From Verrucomicrobiota bacterium (GTDB lineage Bacteria > Verrucomicrobiota > Verrucomicrobiia > Limisphaerales > UBA9464), in NCBI GenBank assembly GCA_025354845.1, contig JANXMD010000137.1:1-15046 (forward strand): a stretch of 15,046 nucleotides of DNA. The letters run 5' to 3'. This document shows, one piece after another, positions 6,447-15,037 of this stretch. Positions within the stretch are counted from its first letter, which is position 1, and each line of letters starts with the position of its first letter. The notes under the pieces were generated by a model. It made no database searches. It was not told the origin of the DNA and saw nothing but the letters and a program-made list of their open reading frames with translations. The translations under genes and the position numbers were made by a program.

Positions 6447-8801
6447 ATGCAATCCGCAATGGCCTTCTGGCTCTATCGCCAGGATCAATACCGCCAGAAC
6501 ACACCACTGCTGGAGATCTCGGAACACGCCGCCAGGCATGGGTTCAACGACCGACCAATGCAGGTGGTGTGCCTGCACGGGATCGAGTTCATCCCTGCGG
6601 AGGACCAGCGCCTGCTGCGGGAGCGGAACTTCATTCTGCACGACGCCTCCGCACTCTATCACGCGGTCGCCGCCCGTTATTCCAATCTGGCCCGGCGGTA
6701 TCCCAATCACTTCTTCGAGTGTTTCCTTCGCTGGATTGTGCTCGATGAGTTCCTGGACCACGGGCCGTTTCTGGCGTGGGACGCCGACATTTTCCTCAAT
6801 GTGCCCCTCGGAACGATTGAGGATGCCTACGCCGGTTCGACCTTCACCGCCTCGTCCACGTGCTTCGTGGCGCTTTGTGATCCGGACTGGATGAAAGAAT
6901 ACCGCGAGCAGCTCGATAGGCTGGAGTGCGCCCCCGAGACCCGTCTGCAGGAGATCTACACGCGGCTTTGCCAGCTGCGGAGCGAGGATGAAGCCGGTTT
7001 TGCAGGCTCATTTTTTGGCAGAAAGATCGCGGATTCACTCGAATCGTTCCCGAGCTGGCTGGCTCTCTTTGAGACCACACCTGAAGAGATGCTGGTGGAT
7101 TTCCTGACGCGGGAAGGGCTGCTGCCGGTTTGTGTTGGCCCCAACGCCACGTCCTTATTGCTGTGCGCCCAGCCGCTCATACTCCCGCACCAGGCCTGGG
7201 TCCACGACCTCTCTCCAGCTCACCGGATGGAACTCCCGGGGGACGCCCGCTGGGAGCTCCAGGGCGGGACCTATTGCTACGGGGGGCATCCCCTAGCCTT
7301 CCTTCATTTTCAGGGGGCGCTGTTTCGCGCCTGCGCCGCCCATCAGTTGCTCCAGGAGTTTCTCGAGGATCCCGTGCCGATACACGACGATCTTTACTCC
7401 CCGCCGGATCGTCGGCACGGCCGATCGGTCGGCGACGTGCTTTACCGGCAAAGACCCCTGCTGGACGCGCGCCTTGCCTGCCGCCCCGACCTCGCGGGTC
7501 TGCGTGCCAAATGGGGCGATCCGTTTTCCGAGCGCGACGTGGCCCGCAATCTCTTCGTGAAAGGAAACCTCCTCGGTTTCTTCGCCCACTTCGAGAACGC
7601 GCCACTCACCCCTCACCCGACCGCCTCCGAGACCCCGGGCGAACTTCACGAGTTCCTCACCCAACTCGGAGCGTTTTTCCACAGCGACGTGTTGACGCAG
7701 ATAGAGTGGATTGACGGGCAAACGGTCACCTGGGCGACGCACTCGACCGGATTCACGAGTACCGCCGGTCCGGAGGTGAGGGACAGCGGCTTTTACCCGC
7801 GCCTGCCGCTGGCCGACGCCTCCGTCGACACGGTTTTCAACCTCGGTTCGATCACCCAAATCAACGAGGTCACCCTTCCTGGCTGGCTGGCTGAACTGGA
7901 GCGGATCACGGCACGCAACCTGTGGCTCGCGCTGTCGCCCACGGCGCAGCGCGATCGTGGCTGGTGGGAATCCCGTCTCCTCGAAGCCGGCTTCCGCAAG
8001 CATCCTCTGGCGCACAGTGTGATCGGCTATGAGGAGCTCAATGGCGAAGGCGACAGCCTTCTGATCCTCTGCGAAAAGATCCCGACTCCCGCCCGCGTCG
8101 CCTATCCATTGGCGAGGCTGAAGGAGGAGCGAAATCTCCACATGGATATGCTGCGGGAACCGGGCATCCGTTCCGAAGCCCATCTGGCGCGCTACATCCT
8201 GGCACGCGAATACGTGCCGGCGGGCGGCAGCGTGCTGGATGCGGCGTGTGGGCTCGGCTATGGCTCCGCCGCACTGGCCGATGGCACCGGGGCCGCGCGC
8301 GTGATCGGGGTTGACCTCAGCGACTGGGCGGTGACCTACGCGCGCGAGAACTTTGCGCGTACCCGAAACAACCTGGAGTATTTCGCGCAGGATGCGACCC
8401 ACGTGACGCAGCTGGCCGATGAATCCGTCGACCTCGTGGTGTGCTTCGAGACTTTGGAGCATATGCAAAACCCGGAACGCCTGCTGCGAGAGTTCACCCG
8501 TGTCCTTCGCCCGGGTGGGGTTTTTGTCGGCTCGGTGCCCAACCTTTGGATCGACGAGGAGGGCCGCAACCCCGTGCCCTACCACCTGCACATTTATGAC
8601 TTCGACCAGTTTCGCGCGCAGATCGGCCGGTATTTCGCGTGGCAGTCGCTCTACAGGCAAAATGCAGGCGGAGGTTGGAAGAGATCCCAGTCGCGATGGC
8701 TCCGCGCCATCCCCGACCTGTCGCCCTCTGAAAGCGACTGTCGCGATGCCGAGTGGTGGATCGGGATCGCGACAAAAGGCACCTCCGAGTCCGTATCTTG
8801 A
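6447..8801 (+). CDS. Multidomain glycosyltransferase / SAM-dependent methyltransferase
   Basis: The ATG at 6447 gives 784 residues (TTG 6411 and ATG 6459 are alternatives; an in-frame TAG at 6390 limits the frame). Residues 1-250 look like a GT-A glycosyltransferase domain: MAFWLYRQDQYR (5-16), VVCLHGIEF, CFLRWIVLDEF and the DxD motif in AWDADIFLN (D112, D114). A linker region spans 250-450. Residues 453-545 (LPLADASVDTVFNLGSI... RDRGWWESRLLEAGFRKHP) resemble the second half of a methyltransferase without its SAM-binding motif. Residues 576-735 form an intact class I methyltransferase: VLDAACGLGYG (motif I, 596-606), GVDLS with acidic D623, VDLVVCFETLEHM (661-673), and VLRPGGVFVGSVPN (686-699). 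There is no signal peptide or membrane span, so it is probably cytoplasmic and acts on a surface glycan or its precursor; acceptor unknown. It stands alone, with no visible glycan cluster in the window. Confidence 0.8.
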   Translation: MQSAMAFWLYRQDQYRQNTPLLEISEHAARHGFNDRPMQVVCLHGIEFIPAEDQRLLRERNFILHDASALYHAVAARYSNLARRYPNHFFECFLRWIVLDEFLDHGPFLAWDADIFLNVPLGTIEDAYAGSTFTASSTCFVALCDPDWMKEYREQLDRLECAPETRLQEIYTRLCQLRSEDEAGFAGSFFGRKIADSLESFPSWLALFETTPEEMLVDFLTREGLLPVCVGPNATSLLLCAQPLILPHQAWVHDLSPAHRMELPGDARWELQGGTYCYGGHPLAFLHFQGALFRACAAHQLLQEFLEDPVPIHDDLYSPPDRRHGRSVGDVLYRQRPLLDARLACRPDLAGLRAKWGDPFSERDVARNLFVKGNLLGFFAHFENAPLTPHPTASETPGELHEFLTQLGAFFHSDVLTQIEWIDGQTVTWATHSTGFTSTAGPEVRDSGFYPRLPLADASVDTVFNLGSITQINEVTLPGWLAELERITARNLWLALSPTAQRDRGWWESRLLEAGFRKHPLAHSVIGYEELNGEGDSLLILCEKIPTPARVAYPLARLKEERNLHMDMLREPGIRSEAHLARYILAREYVPAGGSVLDAACGLGYGSAALADGTGAARVIGVDLSDWAVTYARENFARTRNNLEYFAQDATHVTQLADESVDLVVCFETLEHMQNPERLLREFTRVLRPGGVFVGSVPNLWIDEEGRNPVPYHLHIYDFDQFRAQIGRYFAWQSLYRQNAGGGWKRSQSRWLRAIPDLSPSESDCRDAEWWIGIATKGTSESVS

Positions 8802-9305
8802 TTCTTCCGGTCCGGGCAGGATTCGGACTGTGTGTGCCACGCGGCCGACCCCAGTGCACTCCGCGGAAGAACGAAATTGACGGCGTCGAACCTCGGTTTC
8901 CACATCCCCTCGCCCTCCCGGCCGCTCATCCACCCGTTGGTGTGGTTCATCAAAAGTCGTCTCACGTCACCCCGCTCCCAACCCACGACCTGGCGATCGA
9001 AGCCGTGCACGGAGGCCACCGCGCGGGAGCGTCTGCATGGCTTTGAGGTGTGTTTGAATGCATAGCCCGAGCGTCGCTACCATTTGGGCTTCGGAGGACC
9101 CATTGCCCGCTGCACGCCTTCAACCCTGTTTGCGACTGAACCCGAGCTGAGTTCTTGCAAGCCGCTTCGAGGTGTAAGGTTTTCCAACAAACGTCGATTT
9201 TCTTTACAGATTTCGGGTGGTTCGGAGAATCCGTCGACCCTCCAAATCATTTATTACCGAGGCTATTGCTCAACAACCTGCCGTTCGGCGTACCGCAAAA
9301 CCACT
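8802..9305. other. Gene-free stretch before the VPDSG-CTERM gene
   Basis: No coding sequence on either strand looks real. Small features only: a 5-bp hairpin GTCCG/CGGAC just after the stop (about 8810-8828, no T tract), and AGCCCGA at 9064-9070 that can pair with TTGGGCT at 9084-9090 with one G-T wobble. The open frame that runs through to the next gene from 9084 is leader sequence without protein-like character. Confidence 0.4.
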
Positions 9306-9334
9306 TTGACACGACTCCCGCTTCATTTTCGAAT
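9306..9334 (+). promoter_or_regulatory. Candidate sigma-70-type promoter for the VPDSG-CTERM gene
   Basis: TTGACA at 9306-9311 is a perfect -35 consensus. With a 17-nt spacer, TCGAAT at 9329-9334 matches TATAAT at four of six positions. The ATG of the next gene is 35 nt downstream. Verrucomicrobial promoters are not well characterised to me, so this is a pattern match only. Confidence 0.4.
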
Positions 9335-9368
9335 TGTCCTAGGAATCATTCTTACGACACACAAAACT

Positions 9369-10022
9369 ATGAACTTGATTTCCAAATCTCTGCTCACGGC
9401 TGGAATTGCAGCCCTTTTCTCGTCCAGTCTCGCGACTGCTTCCACGGTTACCATCAATGCAAGCAACTCGGGATGGTATTCAGTGGCTTTTGGCGCGAAT
9501 GGCTCGGTCAATAACCTGTTCACAGGCAATACCTCCGGAACCAATTTCCGCGATTGGCTGGGCTTTGATTTGTCGTCCGTCAGCGGCACGATTACCGGTG
9601 CCTCTCTCGAGTTGGCCAGCTATCCACTCAATAGCCCCAACCAGTCCATGACTTGGTGGGACGTAACCACTCCCTACGCGAGCCTCGGGACTTCCAGCAT
9701 GGCAATTTACAACGATTTGGGCACCGGCACCGTGTTTTCCACGGGCGTGCAGAATCCGGGGGTCCTCAACTTGTTTGCCATCAATGCTGCCGGCTTGGCG
9801 TCCCTAAACGCTGCGTCGTCGTTCTGGGCGGTTGGCGGCGTGAATAACTCTGGCAATGAAGCCTTTGGTTATACCGGCGGCGTGGGTTCTGGAGATTATC
9901 TCAAGTTGATCCTTACGGTCGATGGCTCCTCCAGTCTTCCCGATGGTGGTTCTTCGGTCGCCCTGCTTGGGTTGGCCCTGGGCGGAATGGCCGTCGCGCG
10001 CCGCACGCTCAATCGCGCTTAG
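9369..10022 (+). CDS. Exported VPDSG-CTERM sorting-domain protein
   Basis: The ATG at 9369 gives 217 residues and starts a clear signal peptide: MNLISKSLLTAGIAALFSSS with probable cleavage near ATAS/TVT. The mature part is rich in Ser, Gly, Asn and Thr and lacks Cys, as usual for exosortase substrates. It contains WLGFDLSSVSGTITGASLEL (63-82) and MTWWDVTTPY (94-103), suggesting a beta-sandwich fold. The C-terminus is a tripartite sorting signal: LPDGGSS (190-196), hydrophobic VALLGLALGGMAV, then ARR. It matches the VPDSG-CTERM type (usually VPDGGST/VPDSG) with Leu replacing the first Val. Such tails are processed by a dedicated exosortase (XrtC type); none is in the window. Function beyond a surface or secreted matrix role is unknown. 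A promoter-like pair lies upstream and a strong terminator downstream, so it is likely its own transcription unit. No Shine-Dalgarno is visible. Confidence 0.88.
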   Translation: MNLISKSLLTAGIAALFSSSLATASTVTINASNSGWYSVAFGANGSVNNLFTGNTSGTNFRDWLGFDLSSVSGTITGASLELASYPLNSPNQSMTWWDVTTPYASLGTSSMAIYNDLGTGTVFSTGVQNPGVLNLFAINAAGLASLNAASSFWAVGGVNNSGNEAFGYTGGVGSGDYLKLILTVDGSSSLPDGGSSVALLGLALGGMAVARRTLNRA

Positions 10023-10106
10023 TCTTTTCCCGACTTCACAAAACTCGGATTTTGGTATTCGACAGAGATACCCGGTCTGAGTCACTGAAGGAGAGTTTTG
10101 ATAATT

Positions 10107-10154
10107 CGGCGGGCTTTTGGTGATTTTGTTTCACCAAGGGCTCGCCGTTTTTTT
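10107..10154 (+). terminator. Strong intrinsic terminator after the VPDSG-CTERM gene
   Basis: CGGCGGGC (10107-10114), TT and TTGGTGA (10117-10123) pair with TCACCAA (10131-10137), GG and GCTCGCCG (10140-10147) around a 7-nt loop. The result is a continuous 17-bp stem using three G-T wobbles, followed by seven T (10148-10154). It is 84 nt past the stop at 10022. The other strand has no T run after the stem, so it acts mainly for the plus-strand gene. Confidence 0.88.
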
Positions 10155-10187
10155 GTTGAGGAATGCAGCACAAAGATCCGGCTTCCA

Positions 10188-11591
10188 TCAGGAGATGATT
10201 TCCTTGATCGGGCTGCCTTCCTCTATCAGGCGCATCGTTCGCCCAAGCGCTTGCACTTCCATCTTCTTAGGGTCAAGGCCGAGTTGATGCAGGATCGTGG
10301 CGTGCAGATCGCTGTAATAGTGAGGCGAATCCACAGCCTTGTATCCAACCTCGTCCGTTCCGCCGTGGACGACGCCTCCTTTGATCCCTCCGCCCGCCAT
10401 CCACGACGTGTACCCCTTGGGATTATGATCGCGACCGGTGGTGTTCTGAGACCACGGCGTCCGACCAAATTCGCTCGTCCAGACGACCAGCGTCTCATCC
10501 AGCATGCCGCGCTGTTTCAAATCCTTGATCAATCCCGCGATCGGCTTGTCCGTCGCCCGGCAAAGCGGCGCATGCGTTTTCATGTCGCCATGCGAGTCCC
10601 ACGCACCGTTCCCGCCGCCAGCATGGCAGATCTGGATGAAACGAACTCCTTTCTCAGCCAGCCGGCGTGCGAGCAATAGTTGTTTTCCAAATTCCTCCGT
10701 CTCCTTCTCGCCGATTCCGTAGAGGGTTTTGATCGGATCTGGCTCACCCGAAAAATCCACCGCTTCGGGCGCGGAAAGCTGCATCCGCGCGGCCAGTTCG
10801 TAGGCTCTCGCGCGCGCCTGGATATCCGAGTTGATCGCGTAGCGTTCGCGAAATTCCTGATTCATCGTGTGCAGCAACTGCATTTGGCGGTCTCGGTCCA
10901 CGCTCGATCCCCCCTTGGGTGGATAGAGATTTGGGATCGGAGTTTCACCCGCCTGGAATGGGGTCGCGGCAACGGACGCGCCAAGGTAACCACCGGTCAA
11001 CTGCACCGGTGACGAGGGCCGCCCCATGTTCACAAAGGTCGGGAGGTTTTTATTGGCGCTTCCCAGCGCGTAGGAAATCCAGCTTCCGAACGCGGGATGA
11101 TCAAATTGACGGCCGCGATGACCGGTGGAGGTTTCAATCACCGCCGGAAAATGATTCCCCTCGTGACACCACATCGAACGAACGACCGCGATCTCGTCGA
11201 TCACACTGCCAACCTGCGGAAACCAGTCAGATACCGGAATGCCCGATTTCCCGTGCCGGGTGAACGTGCGCAAACTCGGAATCACCGGGCGCCTCATCGC
11301 CGCCTGGTTGTCGCCAAACCCAATCGCGTCGATGAATTTTCCGGCCCACTTGTTGTCCTTGGGATCAAACGTGTCGATATGACTGACCCCGCCGCACATG
11401 AAGAGAAAGATGACCGACTTGGCTTTCGCGACGTAGTTTGGGTCGACGCCGGGGGGGCGGATTTCGCCCCCTTCCGCCCAAAGTCCACCCATCGCCAGCC
11501 CGAGGAATCCGCCACCGATCTGGTGGATGAAATCGCGCCGCGCGAGTCGGCCGCAGGGATCGATTGGTGAAGGGTTCGCGCTATCTGACAT
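10188..11591 (-). CDS. DUF1501 family protein with twin-arginine leader
   Basis: The ATG at 11591 gives 467 residues, the usual DUF1501 length. It overlaps the stop of the upstream DUF1549/DUF1553 gene by 11 nt (11581-11591), indicating coupled translation. Residues 16-36 form a Tat-like leader: LARRDFIHQIGGGFLGLAMG. Family motifs follow: FLFMCGGVSHIDTFDPK, then HFPAVIETSTGHRGRQFDHP, and near the C-terminus VVWTSEFGRTPWSQNTTGRD with HNPKGYTSWMAGGGIKGGVV. DUF1501 belongs to the alkaline phosphatase/sulfatase-like superfamily by fold, but no substrate is established to my knowledge. Folded export through Tat suggests a cofactor- or metal-containing periplasmic enzyme. Genomic pairing with DUF1549/DUF1553 proteins is very common in Planctomycetes and Verrucomicrobia and argues that the two proteins work together. 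Confidence 0.9.
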   Translation of the reverse strand: MSDSANPSPIDPCGRLARRDFIHQIGGGFLGLAMGGLWAEGGEIRPPGVDPNYVAKAKSVIFLFMCGGVSHIDTFDPKDNKWAGKFIDAIGFGDNQAAMRRPVIPSLRTFTRHGKSGIPVSDWFPQVGSVIDEIAVVRSMWCHEGNHFPAVIETSTGHRGRQFDHPAFGSWISYALGSANKNLPTFVNMGRPSSPVQLTGGYLGASVAATPFQAGETPIPNLYPPKGGSSVDRDRQMQLLHTMNQEFRERYAINSDIQARARAYELAARMQLSAPEAVDFSGEPDPIKTLYGIGEKETEEFGKQLLLARRLAEKGVRFIQICHAGGGNGAWDSHGDMKTHAPLCRATDKPIAGLIKDLKQRGMLDETLVVWTSEFGRTPWSQNTTGRDHNPKGYTSWMAGGGIKGGVVHGGTDEVGYKAVDSPHYYSDLHATILHQLGLDPKKMEVQALGRTMRLIEEGSPIKEIIS

Positions 11592-13794
11592 AGATGAACT
11601 CGTCCAAATTAAACAGCAGCCACGAAAATTTGCCCAGCCGCGCGGCGTCATTCTCAAGATAGGCCAGCGCGCTCTTTTTTTCTGCCGTCGAGGGCGGGCG
11701 CGACAGCGCCAGTCGATACGCGAGCTCAACCGTCGAGGGCAGGTCCCCGTTGGATTCCTTCCGGAGGCGCGCGGCCATGTCGTCGCATGCTTTGTCCATC
11801 TCGGCGCTGTTCATCAAAAAGAGCGCCTGGGGCGCCGTGACCGTTTGCGTGCGCATCGGGCACGGCGCACGCCCGTCGTCCACATCAAACGCCTGCAAGA
11901 AATTTGGTGTCACGTCGCGGTTGGAGGAATATCCACGAATCAGGTAGGCGCCGCGCCGTTTCGACGGAGTGTCACTCTGGGTGCCCGATTCACCACGACG
12001 ACGCGTTCCGCCGCCGCCGTTGGCCGGGTCGAAAGAGGGCCCGCCCACCTTCAAGTCCAGGTCGCCGGCCGCGGCGTGCATCGAATCCCAGATCGGCTCT
12101 GCCGCCAGGCGTTGCAGTCGAAAATGCCAGAGCAGTGTATCGCCAGGATCACTCTTCTGGCTTTCAACAAATTCCTCACCCGCTTCCGACCCCCGTTTGT
12201 AGACGTCGGAAGTCACCATCAACCGGTGCAGTTGCCTCATGCTGAAATTTCGCCGGACAAATTCAGAGGCAAGCCAATCGAGCAGCGCCGGATGCGATGG
12301 TTTCCCCCCCAACTCACCGAAATCACTCGCGCTCTTGAGCAAACCCTCGCCGAAATGCCATTGCCACATCCGGTTCACCGCCACCCGCGCGAACAACGGA
12401 TTCTCCGGCGCTGTCAGCCAGTCCGCAAACGCCTCGATGCGCCCGTCCCGCAAATCGGGAGCCTCGGTCGTGAACGGCCAGCCGGGTTGAATCTCATGAT
12501 CCTTTTCCGGGCGCGACGGATCACCGCTCGTCAAAATGAAACTTTTCTCCCGCTCGCGCAGGCGATCGACTTCCACGGTGTAAAACACGGGCAAGGCTGG
12601 CGTGCGTCGGCCATCGCTTCCGGAACTCTCAGCGTTTAACGCGCGTTGCAATTCCTGATATTTCTTGCGCGCCTCCTCCGGCATTGCCCCGGTGAGCTTG
12701 TCCCCGTCAATCCGGAGAATCGGAAAATAGTCATCCGCGATTTTTTGCTCCTCGATCGTCCGCTGTCTCTCCGGCTTGCGAATGACCGCCTGCGCTTCGG
12801 GGGGCAGCATCAGGACACGCTCCTCGTAAAGCTTCGCCCGATACGGCGCGGCAAACTCGTTCATCGCCTTTTCCAGTGGCGCACGTCTTTTTTCCGTCTC
12901 TGCCATGGCTTTTCCGGCCGCGATCAAATCCGCCGCACCCGCCAGCGTGACCTTGCGCAGGACGAGCGGATCAAACAGGGCCTTCATGGCGTAGTAGTTC
13001 GTCCGGGAGATCGGATCAAACATGTGGTCGTGGCACTTCGCACAGCCCACCGTCATGCCCATGAACGCGGTCGATACCGTGTCCACGGCGGAGATTGCGA
13101 GATCCTGCGGGTCTTCTCCGGCGCCACGCGCCAGAAACCCGAGGGCAAATGGGTCGCCGGGGCGCGGCTCTTTGCGCGATCGGTAGCCGGTGGCCGACAT
13201 TTGAGTGCGTTCGTTCGCCCGCCGTCCGGTCAATTGGATTTGGACGAACTGATCATACGGAATGTCTTCCTGCAGCGCGTTGATGACCCAGTCGCGCCAC
13301 AAATAAATCCCCGGCGCCGCCGTCATCCGCTCGTCCGCATCGGCGTAGCGAAGGACGTCCAGCCAATGCCGCGCATAGCGAACGGCGTGCTGCTCATCCG
13401 TCAGAAGCCGGTCGACCACCTTCTCATAGGCGTCCGCGGAATCGTCCTCCAGGAACGCCTTCTGTTCCGCGGGCGACGGGGGAATGCCGGTCAGGTCCAG
13501 GGAGACGCGACGCAACAAGGAAAGTTTATCGACCGGACCGACGGCTCTGATCCCGCGATTCCTAAGTTCCCCGCTGATGAAGCGATCAATCGGGTTGGAT
13601 TCGGACCCAGCCGGCAGGGCGGGACGCACCACCGGTTTCAACGACCACCAAACCCCGCCTTTGGCCCGATTGGTTTGGGTCTCGGCGTTGCCCGGCAACA
13701 GCGGAACGAGGAGACAAATCATCCAGAGCAACACCCGCTGTGGAATACTTTGGATCACCAGAGAAGGCTGCCATTGAAGCGGCAAGAGGTCCAC
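11581..13794 (-). CDS. DUF1549 and DUF1553 domain protein with CxxCH motif
   Basis: The GTG at 13794 gives 737 residues. AAGGTGA lies 10 nt upstream (complement of 13805-13811), one of few good Shine-Dalgarno matches in the window, and supports this start although the frame is open to a TGA at 13885-13887. Residues 20-37 are hydrophobic (VLLWMICLLVPLLPG), a probable signal peptide or anchor. DUF1549 covers about 66-275 (NPIDRFI, LLRRVSLDLTGIPPSP, ARHWLDVLRYAD, VGCAKCHDHMFDP). The CAKCH at 251-255 fits a heme c attachment motif, though in this family it may bind something else. DUF1553 covers about 465-715 (FARVAVNRMWQWHFGEGL, SHPALLDWLASEF, ALFLMNS). The N-terminal planctomycete cytochrome c (PSD1) domain found in many relatives is absent. 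It is probably periplasmic, acting with the DUF1501 protein encoded downstream; chemistry unknown. Confidence 0.9.
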   Translation of the reverse strand: MDLLPLQWQPSLVIQSIPQRVLLWMICLLVPLLPGNAETQTNRAKGGVWWSLKPVVRPALPAGSESNPIDRFISGELRNRGIRAVGPVDKLSLLRRVSLDLTGIPPSPAEQKAFLEDDSADAYEKVVDRLLTDEQHAVRYARHWLDVLRYADADERMTAAPGIYLWRDWVINALQEDIPYDQFVQIQLTGRRANERTQMSATGYRSRKEPRPGDPFALGFLARGAGEDPQDLAISAVDTVSTAFMGMTVGCAKCHDHMFDPISRTNYYAMKALFDPLVLRKVTLAGAADLIAAGKAMAETEKRRAPLEKAMNEFAAPYRAKLYEERVLMLPPEAQAVIRKPERQRTIEEQKIADDYFPILRIDGDKLTGAMPEEARKKYQELQRALNAESSGSDGRRTPALPVFYTVEVDRLREREKSFILTSGDPSRPEKDHEIQPGWPFTTEAPDLRDGRIEAFADWLTAPENPLFARVAVNRMWQWHFGEGLLKSASDFGELGGKPSHPALLDWLASEFVRRNFSMRQLHRLMVTSDVYKRGSEAGEEFVESQKSDPGDTLLWHFRLQRLAAEPIWDSMHAAAGDLDLKVGGPSFDPANGGGGTRRRGESGTQSDTPSKRRGAYLIRGYSSNRDVTPNFLQAFDVDDGRAPCPMRTQTVTAPQALFLMNSAEMDKACDDMAARLRKESNGDLPSTVELAYRLALSRPPSTAEKKSALAYLENDAARLGKFSWLLFNLDEFIYVR

Positions 13795-13996
13795 GATGAT
13801 CCAGTCACCTTGCGTTTGCCGGTTGACGTGTCCGGGTTGGACGAACCCCGGCAGGATCGCCCCGGCGTCATTGCCAGCGGCACCTCACGAATCGAGGAAG
13901 GACTCACTGCGGGCGGGATTCATTTCGGGCCCTGCATGAAGCAACCGTCGAGACGGGCAGCGGCCCGCGCCACCAAGCCCAAGGCAAACACCTCAA
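13795..13996 (-). other. Leader between the serine hydrolase and DUF1549 genes
   Basis: This 202-nt gap separates two same-strand genes. CCGGGTT (13832-13838) and AACCCCGG (13844-13851) form a hairpin with a single bulged base and a 5-nt loop, without a T tract. The DUF1549 frame is open back to 13884, but no ATG/GTG/TTG precedes 13794. No terminator or promoter is convincing, so co-transcription with the serine hydrolase remains undecided. Confidence 0.35.
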
Positions 13997-15037
13997 TCAA
14001 TTGGCCTTCTTCACCGGATGGGCTTCCAGCTTGGCGACCCTTTGTTTCAGCTTTTCATGCGCGGCGGCGTCATTGGGCAGCGCGTGGGTTTGAAACGCGG
14101 GCCATAGTATTTCCCAGATGACGTTCAGTTCGCCTTGCATGTTTCCGGTGTCGGCGGTGATGGCGACCACCGCGTCCTGATCGGGCATCACGACACAGAG
14201 CTGTCCGGCGGCACCGTCCCCGCGAAAGGCGTTATGGGTGCAGCGCCAGAACTGAAAGCCATAACCCTGACGCCAATCGACGCCAATCTTGGTGTGCGAT
14301 TCCAGGTCGTTCGGCACCTGCTTGCTCGTCGCCTGGGCGATCCAATTTTGCGGCACCAACTGTTTTCCGCTCCAAGTGCCCTTTTGCAGGTAGAGTTGAC
14401 CAAACTTCGCAATGTCTTCCGTACGCAGGAAGAGGCCACTGCCGCCAATGGAGTTACCCTCCGGACTGATCGCCCAGGCGGGATTTTCGACGCCTAGCGG
14501 CTCAAACAAGCGCGGTTTGAGGTACTCCAACTCCGTCTGCCCGGTCACTTTGGTGACGATGGCCGAGAGCATATAGCTTCCCATGCTGTTGTATTGGAAA
14601 TGCGTCCCGGGCTTGTGGGCCACGGGATGGGCCAGGAATTGTTTTACCGACGGTTCCCCGGGAACGGCGGATTTCGGCTCGGTATCGTGACCGCAGCTCA
14701 TGGTGAGGAGGTCACGCACCGTCATCGCCTTCAAATTGTCGGAGGGATCGGACGGCGCCTCGTTGGGGAAGAATTTCAGCACCGGATCCTCGAGGCGCAA
14801 TTTGCCGTCGGTGATCGCCAGTCCAACGGCGGTGGAATTGAAACTTTTTGTGAGCGAGTGGAGGACATGCGGTTTGTCCGCCACCGCAGGGCTCCACCAG
14901 CCCTCGCCAATGACGTGACCGTGCCGGACAATCAGGAAGCTGTGCAGCGTGTTGATCTTGTCCGCGGCATCGACGAAGTCGCAAAGGACCTGGGAACTAA
15001 CGCCCTGGGCTTCGGGCGAGCTTCGCGGAAGCGGCAT
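13997..15037 (-). CDS. Beta-lactamase-family serine hydrolase (SxxK), N-terminus possibly incomplete
   Basis: From ATG 15037 the product has 346 residues. Catalytic S61-LT-K64 lies in VLHSLTKSFNSTAVGLA, the second motif is Y149-N-S in FQYNSMGSYML, and GDGAAGQ (273-279) occupies the place of the third (KTG/HxG-like) motif. PLPRSSPEAQGVSS at the start and LHSFLIVRHGHVIGEGWW (31-48) are typical of class C beta-lactamase-related esterases and peptidases of this group. These enzymes usually carry a signal peptide before this point. The frame remains open (Ala-Ala-Ser) to the window edge 9 nt upstream, so the true start may lie outside. An esterase, peptidase or amidase function is possible; sequence does not decide, and antibiotic hydrolysis should not be assumed. 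The C-terminal tail (HEKLKQRVAKLEAHPVKKAN) may be a short coiled helix. Confidence 0.88.
   Translation of the reverse strand: MPLPRSSPEAQGVSSQVLCDFVDAADKINTLHSFLIVRHGHVIGEGWWSPAVADKPHVLHSLTKSFNSTAVGLAITDGKLRLEDPVLKFFPNEAPSDPSDNLKAMTVRDLLTMSCGHDTEPKSAVPGEPSVKQFLAHPVAHKPGTHFQYNSMGSYMLSAIVTKVTGQTELEYLKPRLFEPLGVENPAWAISPEGNSIGGSGLFLRTEDIAKFGQLYLQKGTWSGKQLVPQNWIAQATSKQVPNDLESHTKIGVDWRQGYGFQFWRCTHNAFRGDGAAGQLCVVMPDQDAVVAITADTGNMQGELNVIWEILWPAFQTHALPNDAAAHEKLKQRVAKLEAHPVKKAN

Noticed and set aside
8818..8829. tRNA T-loop-like motif on the minus strand (AGTCCGAATCCT)
   Set aside because: The flanking bases do not form a T-stem, and no acceptor, anticodon or D arm can be built; treated as chance.
7293..8933. 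Open frame of 546 codons on the minus strand opposite the methyltransferase gene
   Set aside because: The plus strand carries recognisable SAM-binding and DxD motifs; the antisense translation has no motif and unusual Arg-rich composition.
12646..14121. Open frame of 491 codons on the plus strand opposite the DUF1549/DUF1553 gene
   Set aside because: It is a shadow of a well-supported gene and spans the gap and the neighbouring gene without respect to their boundaries.
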